Assembly (NCBI GenBank): GCA_017535785.1
Contig: JAFXTN010000026.1
Location: 1 to 46,220 of the forward strand
Origin: Butyrivibrio sp.
GTDB taxonomy: Bacteria > Bacillota > Clostridia > Lachnospirales > Lachnospiraceae
DNA length: 46,220 nt
Direction: 5' to 3'
Shown: piece by piece, positions 42,801-46,220 of the stretch
Layout of the letters: each line of letters starts with the position of its first letter
Numbering within the stretch: position 1 is the first letter of the stretch
Made by a program: the position numbers and the translations under genes
The notes under the pieces: model-generated
Databases searched by the model: none
What the model was told of the DNA's origin: nothing
Seen by the model: only the letters and a program-made list of their open reading frames with translations

Positions 42801-43099
42801 CAAGATCCACAGCCGCAACTCTCAACGACAACGGAGTAAAGGCGAGAAAGATCAACAAGCTTTCTCAGGAATCACCTACGGTCATCGACCTTATCCTCGG
42901 TCACAAGATCGATCTTGTAATCGATACACCTACACAGGGAAGAGATAAGACCCGTGACGGATTCATCATCAGAAGGACCGCTATCGAGACAGGCGTTAAC
43001 GTTATCACCGCTCTCGACACAGCAAAGGCTCTTGTGACAAGCCTTGAGACAACAAGCTCCGAAGAAGGACTTGAACTCGTAGATATAGCAAAGCTTTGA
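39833..43099 (+). CDS. carB: carbamoyl phosphate synthetase large subunit
   Basis: A 1088-residue enzyme of normal length that makes carbamoyl phosphate from bicarbonate, ammonia and two ATP for pyrimidines and arginine. The two homologous ATP-grasp halves begin [21 protein letters not shown] (first 20 residues cited in part) and [18 protein letters not shown] near residue 580. The C-terminal allosteric domain, MGS-like fold, covers about the last 150 residues ([31 protein letters not shown]). An AGGAGGT SD lies inside the end of carA, and the one-base overlap indicates coupled translation. Confidence 0.96.
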   Translation: [1088 protein letters not shown]

Positions 43100-43125
43100 T
43101 GTTAGCACTCATATGAGGGGACAAT

Positions 43126-43761
43126 ATGGCTAAGCTGATTTTAGACAATTCTCTTTCGGGAAAAGATGATATTCGCGACTTCGAACTTATAGGAAACGCC
43201 AATATATCTTTTCCGGAAGGGGCACTCAAGATAGAGACCATGGATAAAGAGGGAGAGGCTGCGCTCTTATGCACCGGCTCTTTTCCTTCTGATGTCCGTA
43301 TCGAGTGGGAATTTATGCCTCTTTCCGTTGACGGAAGGGCATCTTTGATATTTGCTCATAAGAATGCGCAAAGTGACGGCGCTGTCGATCTTGGCAGCGG
43401 AAGTTTCTTTGAGCTTTCTTTTTATAGGAGAAAAGGTGCAGCGTCCAAGGCTTTTCATGTTAGTAAGCTCATAAAGAGCGACGCCGTGCAGTCATTTGAG
43501 GTCGCAGAAGGAGCGGACCCGCTTCCCAACGCAGTTGCAGAGGTGGCTGACGATCCTGAGAGCGCTGACGGATTTTGGTATAAGATGACAGTCGTAAAGA
43601 ATAAAGACAAAGTCTTTTTTGCCATAAATGACATGGATATCCTGGGCTTTTCGGATGACGGCATCAAATGCGGAGACCTTCTTACGGGCGGCCGCATCGG
43701 ATTTAAGCATGAAGGCGCTATGGCTGCGAGGTACAGAAACCTCAAGGTTACTTGGATATAA
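43126..43761 (+). CDS. concanavalin A-like protein, DUF1961-related
   Basis: A 211-residue soluble protein without a signal peptide. The layout is a single beta-sandwich: VRIEWEFMPLS, an ASLIFAHKNA strand, then FFELSFYRR and KAFHVSKL, followed by VAEGADPLPNAVAEV, and finally WYKMTVVKNKDKVFFAINDM and GGRIGFKHEGAMAARYRNLKV. The closing part is typical of lectin/glucanase-like sandwiches, and the middle part matches what I recall of DUF1961. It may bind or act on a carbohydrate; no catalytic residues are proposed. It starts 26 bases after carB with GAGGGG as SD, so it may be transcribed with the nucleotide genes. Confidence 0.65.
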   Translation: MAKLILDNSLSGKDDIRDFELIGNANISFPEGALKIETMDKEGEAALLCTGSFPSDVRIEWEFMPLSVDGRASLIFAHKNAQSDGAVDLGSGSFFELSFYRRKGAASKAFHVSKLIKSDAVQSFEVAEGADPLPNAVAEVADDPESADGFWYKMTVVKNKDKVFFAINDMDILGFSDDGIKCGDLLTGGRIGFKHEGAMAARYRNLKVTWI

Positions 43762-43813
43762 TTTGGCAGGGCAAAAGATCTTTTGACTAAATTTATGTTA
43801 ATGGGAGAAGCGT

Positions 43814-44242
43814 ATGAAAATTTTGGTTATAAACGGACCTAATCTTAATTTCCTCGGTATCAGAGAAAAGGCGGTCTACGGCAATCAGGACTATGATTAT
43901 CTTTGCAATATGATAAAAGAAAAGGCTAAGGCGGACGGTGATGAGGTTGAGCTCTATCAGTCCAATCACGAGGGTGCCATAATCGACAGGATTCAGGCTG
44001 CCTACAGCGACGGAACGGAAGGGATCGTTATCAATCCCGGCGCGTATACACATTACAGCTATGCTATCCATGATGCACTTAAGAGCATTGAGAATATAAC
44101 CAAGGTCGAAGTGCATATTTCAGACATAAGTTCAAGGGAGGAATTCCGCAAGATTTCAGTAACTGCGCCCGCTTGCGACGAGCAGATATACGGACATGGG
44201 CTGAATGGTTACCTTGAGGCCATGGATTTTATCAAAAAATGA
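43814..44242 (+). CDS. aroQ: 3-dehydroquinate dehydratase, type II
   Basis: A 142-residue enzyme of standard length that converts 3-dehydroquinate to 3-dehydroshikimate in the shikimate pathway. NGPNLNFLGIREKAVYG carries the catalytic Tyr at its end; YQSNHEGAIIDRIQAA, INPGAYTHYSYAIHDAL and VEVHISDISSREEFRK supply the substrate-binding Asn and His residues. The C-terminal CDEQIYGHGLNGY is also typical. The SD is GGGAGAAG. It stands apart from other aro genes, 52 bases after the DUF1961-like gene. Confidence 0.95.
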   Translation: MKILVINGPNLNFLGIREKAVYGNQDYDYLCNMIKEKAKADGDEVELYQSNHEGAIIDRIQAAYSDGTEGIVINPGAYTHYSYAIHDALKSIENITKVEVHISDISSREEFRKISVTAPACDEQIYGHGLNGYLEAMDFIKK

Positions 44243-44307
44243 TGTAAAACCCAGAGGTTTGGCTTATAATGTACATATGATATAGGTGTCATAATTACAA
44301 AACGTGT

Positions 44308-44338
44308 ACATGCTAGCATGTGCCAAAGGAGTTTGGCA
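44308..44338 (+). promoter_or_regulatory. palindrome plus hairpin with the SD in its loop
   Basis: ACATGCTAGCATGT (44308-44321) is a perfect 14-base palindrome. It is joined to a second hairpin TGCCAAA-GGAG-TTTGGCA (44321-44338), a perfect seven-base stem whose four-base loop is exactly the SD core; the last stem base is the A of the ATG. This places ribosome binding to the L,D-transpeptidase message under structural control, or presents the SD in an exposed loop. Confidence 0.65.
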
Positions 44339-44955
44339 TGAGAAAAAGTATTATTAAAGTTTTTTCAATTGTTTTTGCTGCTTTCGTTTTTAGCTTGGTG
44401 AGTGCAATACCCGCATCTGCGAGTGGATTTGATGCGGCATATTATGCGGCCAAGTATCCCGATGTTCATGAGGCGTTCGGTGATGATGTCATTGAGCTTT
44501 ACAACCACTACCTGAACTTCGGTATGGATGAGGGGCGTTTTAAGAACGCTGAAGAAGAGGCGGTTGGCGTGCCGGCGACTACGATAGACACGTATGTTGA
44601 TGTTGACATAGAAAACCAGACCATGACTTATTTTGTAAACGGAGAGGCGGTGCTTTCATCGCCGTGCGTTACCGGTAATGAGAGTAACGGCAATTCCACT
44701 CCGAGAGGCAGATTTGTTCTGCGCGCCAAGGTTCCCGGCAAGTATCTTGTGGGACCCACTTGGAACGTCTGGGTAGACAGATGGATGAGATTTACTACAT
44801 ATTGCGGACTTCACGATGCAAGCTGGAGGGGCAAGAAGTTCGGCGGACAGATCTATAAGAAGAACGGATCGCACGGATGCGTCAACCTTCCCAAGGATGT
44901 GGCGTTTACGTTATATGACATGATAGATATAGGAACGGCAGTTATAGTACACTGA
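44338..44955 (+). CDS. secreted L,D-transpeptidase (YkuD domain)
   Basis: A 205-residue exported protein. Residues 1-29 are a signal peptide ending in ASA. Residues about 31-66 form the FDAAYYAAKYPDV...LYNHYLNFGMDEGR module that recurs in extracellular proteins of Lachnospiraceae and probably mediates surface attachment (inference). Residues about 85-205 are a YkuD L,D-transpeptidase domain: GNSTPRGRF, GLHDASW (His159) and SHGCVNLP (178-185, catalytic Cys181). It should form 3-3 cross-links or attach proteins to peptidoglycan. ATG at 44338 is chosen, with AAGGAG as SD. A TATAAT at 44265-44270 may be its -10 box. Confidence 0.88.
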   Translation: MRKSIIKVFSIVFAAFVFSLVSAIPASASGFDAAYYAAKYPDVHEAFGDDVIELYNHYLNFGMDEGRFKNAEEEAVGVPATTIDTYVDVDIENQTMTYFVNGEAVLSSPCVTGNESNGNSTPRGRFVLRAKVPGKYLVGPTWNVWVDRWMRFTTYCGLHDASWRGKKFGGQIYKKNGSHGCVNLPKDVAFTLYDMIDIGTAVIVH

Positions 44956-44980
44956 CAGGACTTATATAAGAGGGGGAAAC

Positions 44981-45493
44981 ATGGCATTTGATATTTCTGC
45001 GATAACAGGTGCGGTAAACAATTATTTAGGTTCGATTTCGGATACAAGTAAGCTCCTTGCTCAGAAGGAGAGTGAGAATGCTTTTGATACCGATCTCGGG
45101 CTCAGCGGTCTTTTCGAGAAATACCTTAATAAGGCGATCTCTGACGAGACCGGCAAGAAATTAGAGAATGTGACAGATGAAGATGCGGCCAAGGAACTGG
45201 TAAAGAGTCTTGGCCTTCCCGAGAACGAGGCATTTGTTTATACCAAGGAAGATGTAGCTCCCACAAGGAGAGCGGCTGAAGCGAATCCGCCGCAGAGAGT
45301 AGATACTTCGATACCGTTTCCTAAGTTTGATATAGGAAGCATGATAGCGGACAATATCGCTTCTCACAACAGATTTAACACGGATACTTTTTCTGATGTT
45401 CAGCATACTGCTCAGAGGGAGATATCCGCAAAGGGGATAGATCCATATTATTCAAATATGATTAAAAGCTCTATAAAGGAAAGTGATACATGA
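44981..45493 (+). CDS. hypothetical protein, first of a coupled pair
   Basis: A 170-residue hydrophilic protein that I do not recognise. It has no signal peptide and no membrane span. Residues 1-85 look helical (YLGSISDTSKLLAQKESENA, LFEKYLNKAISDETGKKL). A Pro-rich stretch lies near residues 94-115 (APTRRAAEANPPQR). The SD GAGGGGGAA is strong. The gene is 25 bases after the L,D-transpeptidase gene and overlaps the next gene by four bases (ATGA), so the products are probably made together. An envelope-related role is a guess from position only. Confidence 0.75.
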   Translation: MAFDISAITGAVNNYLGSISDTSKLLAQKESENAFDTDLGLSGLFEKYLNKAISDETGKKLENVTDEDAAKELVKSLGLPENEAFVYTKEDVAPTRRAAEANPPQRVDTSIPFPKFDIGSMIADNIASHNRFNTDTFSDVQHTAQREISAKGIDPYYSNMIKSSIKESDT

Positions 45494-46188
45494 GTACAAG
45501 CTATGCCGACGGTGGGATACCGAAGACAATTGAAGAACTGAAGGATTATTGCGAAAGAAACGGTTTTACCGAGAGTAAGACAAGATTCTTTGTAGGATTT
45601 AATTACCAGGGGCCCAAGGCTTTTGGTATTTATAAAGACGAGGCTACAGGTGACTTTGTGGTCTACAAGAACAAGGCCGACGGTTCACGAAACGTTCGTT
45701 ATCAGGGAAAAGACGAAGAGTTTGCGGTAGTTGAGCTGTATGACCGTCTTCAGACGGAGATAGCCAATCAGAAGCTCCAATATGCCGCTGATATGGCTCA
45801 GCGCGAACGCGATAAATACGAGCATGTAGGTGACGGACGCAGATTCTTAAACAGCTTTAAAAGAATGGACGATCTGGAGAGCAGTGGTTATACCGACTTT
45901 AATCCAAGCCCCGGCAATTTCGTGGATATAGATACCGACAGGTCTTTCGGACGTGGCGGCTATGACAGGAATGATTCGAGAGAATACAATCCTCTTGGAC
46001 TCCTCTTCGGGATAATAGCGATCATCTTATCGCTTCTGTTCGGCTTTGGCGGTCATTCTGGCGGCGGAAGCTACGGCGGATACGACAGCTACGATTCTCA
46101 TTACGACTCAGGATGGGGCGGAAACGACTCCGGCTGGGACTCAGGCGGCTGGGATTCAGGCTATACCGATTGGGATTCCGATTGGTAA
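45490..46188 (+). CDS. hypothetical single-span membrane protein with Gly/Ser/Asp/Trp/Tyr-rich tail
   Basis: A 232-residue protein in three parts. Residues 15-100 form a compact soluble region (TRFFVGFNYQGPKAFGIYKD, FVVYKNKADGSRNVRYQGKD, VVELYDRLQTEIANQ) that I believe recurs at the N-terminus of small Lachnospiraceae proteins. Residues about 100-167 are charged and helical. One membrane span lies at about 168-187 (LGLLFGIIAIILSLLFGFGG). The last 45 residues are low complexity, built of SYGGYDSYDS and repeated GW-DSG units. With no signal peptide, the tail would be outside if the N-terminus is inside. Function is unknown. It is translationally coupled to the preceding gene. Confidence 0.75.
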   Translation: MSTSYADGGIPKTIEELKDYCERNGFTESKTRFFVGFNYQGPKAFGIYKDEATGDFVVYKNKADGSRNVRYQGKDEEFAVVELYDRLQTEIANQKLQYAADMAQRERDKYEHVGDGRRFLNSFKRMDDLESSGYTDFNPSPGNFVDIDTDRSFGRGGYDRNDSREYNPLGLLFGIIAIILSLLFGFGGHSGGGSYGGYDSYDSHYDSGWGGNDSGWDSGGWDSGYTDWDSDW

Positions 46189-46220
46189 GCTGTTTATATT
46201 TATTAAAAAAATAGTTGAAA

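Noticed and set aside
43772-43785. CAAAAGATCTTTTG palindrome before aroQ
   Set aside because: Perfect but low in information and followed by no T-run; it is as likely to be chance as an operator or terminator.

Overview
The window is chromosomal DNA of a low-to-mid GC Gram-positive anaerobe, most likely a member of the Lachnospiraceae (class Clostridia); I would not commit to a genus. The signs are strong purine-rich Shine-Dalgarno (SD) sequences, sigmaA-type promoters, intrinsic terminators after most operons, and the gene content: clostridial-type fused PurL, a secreted L,D-transpeptidase with an N-terminal FDAxYYAxxYPDV module, a fermentative iron-containing alcohol dehydrogenase, AGCS and FNT transporters, and SpoIIE/STAS signalling. 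I see no rRNA, tRNA, CRISPR array, prophage, integrase or transposase gene.

Layout. 0.2-4.8 kb: alpha/beta hydrolase, membrane-anchored S41 peptidase homologue, a two-gene chromate-type transporter and a [4Fe-4S]-GNAT fusion; this stretch carries two copies of a REP-like palindromic element. 4.8-9.7 kb: MFS transporter, diguanylate cyclase, SAM methyltransferase and an AGCS sodium/amino-acid symporter with a terminator-like hairpin in its leader. 9.8-13.4 kb: SpoIIE-type phosphatase plus STAS protein, then a hipBA-like toxin-antitoxin operon behind three evenly spaced palindromic operators. 13.4-16.4 kb: secreted beta-helix protein and an ICMT-YdcF fusion. 16.4-18.6 kb: two overlapping G3E (COG0523) GTPase genes, the second atypical and fused to a TIGR03943-like domain, behind a 27-bp inverted repeat. 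18.7-20.9 kb: formate/nitrite channel and NAD(P)H-type alcohol dehydrogenase. 21.0-24.8 kb: hexuronate (glucuronate) catabolism, uxuA-uxuB with a divergent AraC regulator. 24.8-34.7 kb: MATE transporter, NudC, PurA, a chemoreceptor, an ArsR-type regulator, a membrane-anchored HAD phosphatase, LysR, a DUF6508-like protein and TetR. 34.8-44.2 kb: purL-carA-carB, then a DUF1961-like protein and AroQ. 44.3-46.2 kb: secreted L,D-transpeptidase followed by two translationally coupled unknown genes, the last with a single membrane span and a Gly/Ser/Asp/Trp/Tyr tail.

Genes that work together: purL, carA and carB are glutamine-using nucleotide biosynthesis steps in one direction with tight spacing, and PurA (encoded elsewhere in the window) completes AMP synthesis. 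UxuA and UxuB convert fructuronate and mannonate to 2-keto-3-deoxygluconate under likely AraC control. The SpoIIE phosphatase and STAS protein look like a partner-switching pair.

The least explained items are the evenly spaced operators of hipBA, the G3E plus G3E-TIGR03943 operon, an SD sequence placed exactly in a hairpin loop before the L,D-transpeptidase gene, the attenuator-like hairpin before the symporter, and two genes whose -10 boxes sit six bases before the start codon with no SD. All function assignments rest on motif recognition by eye; no database search was run.
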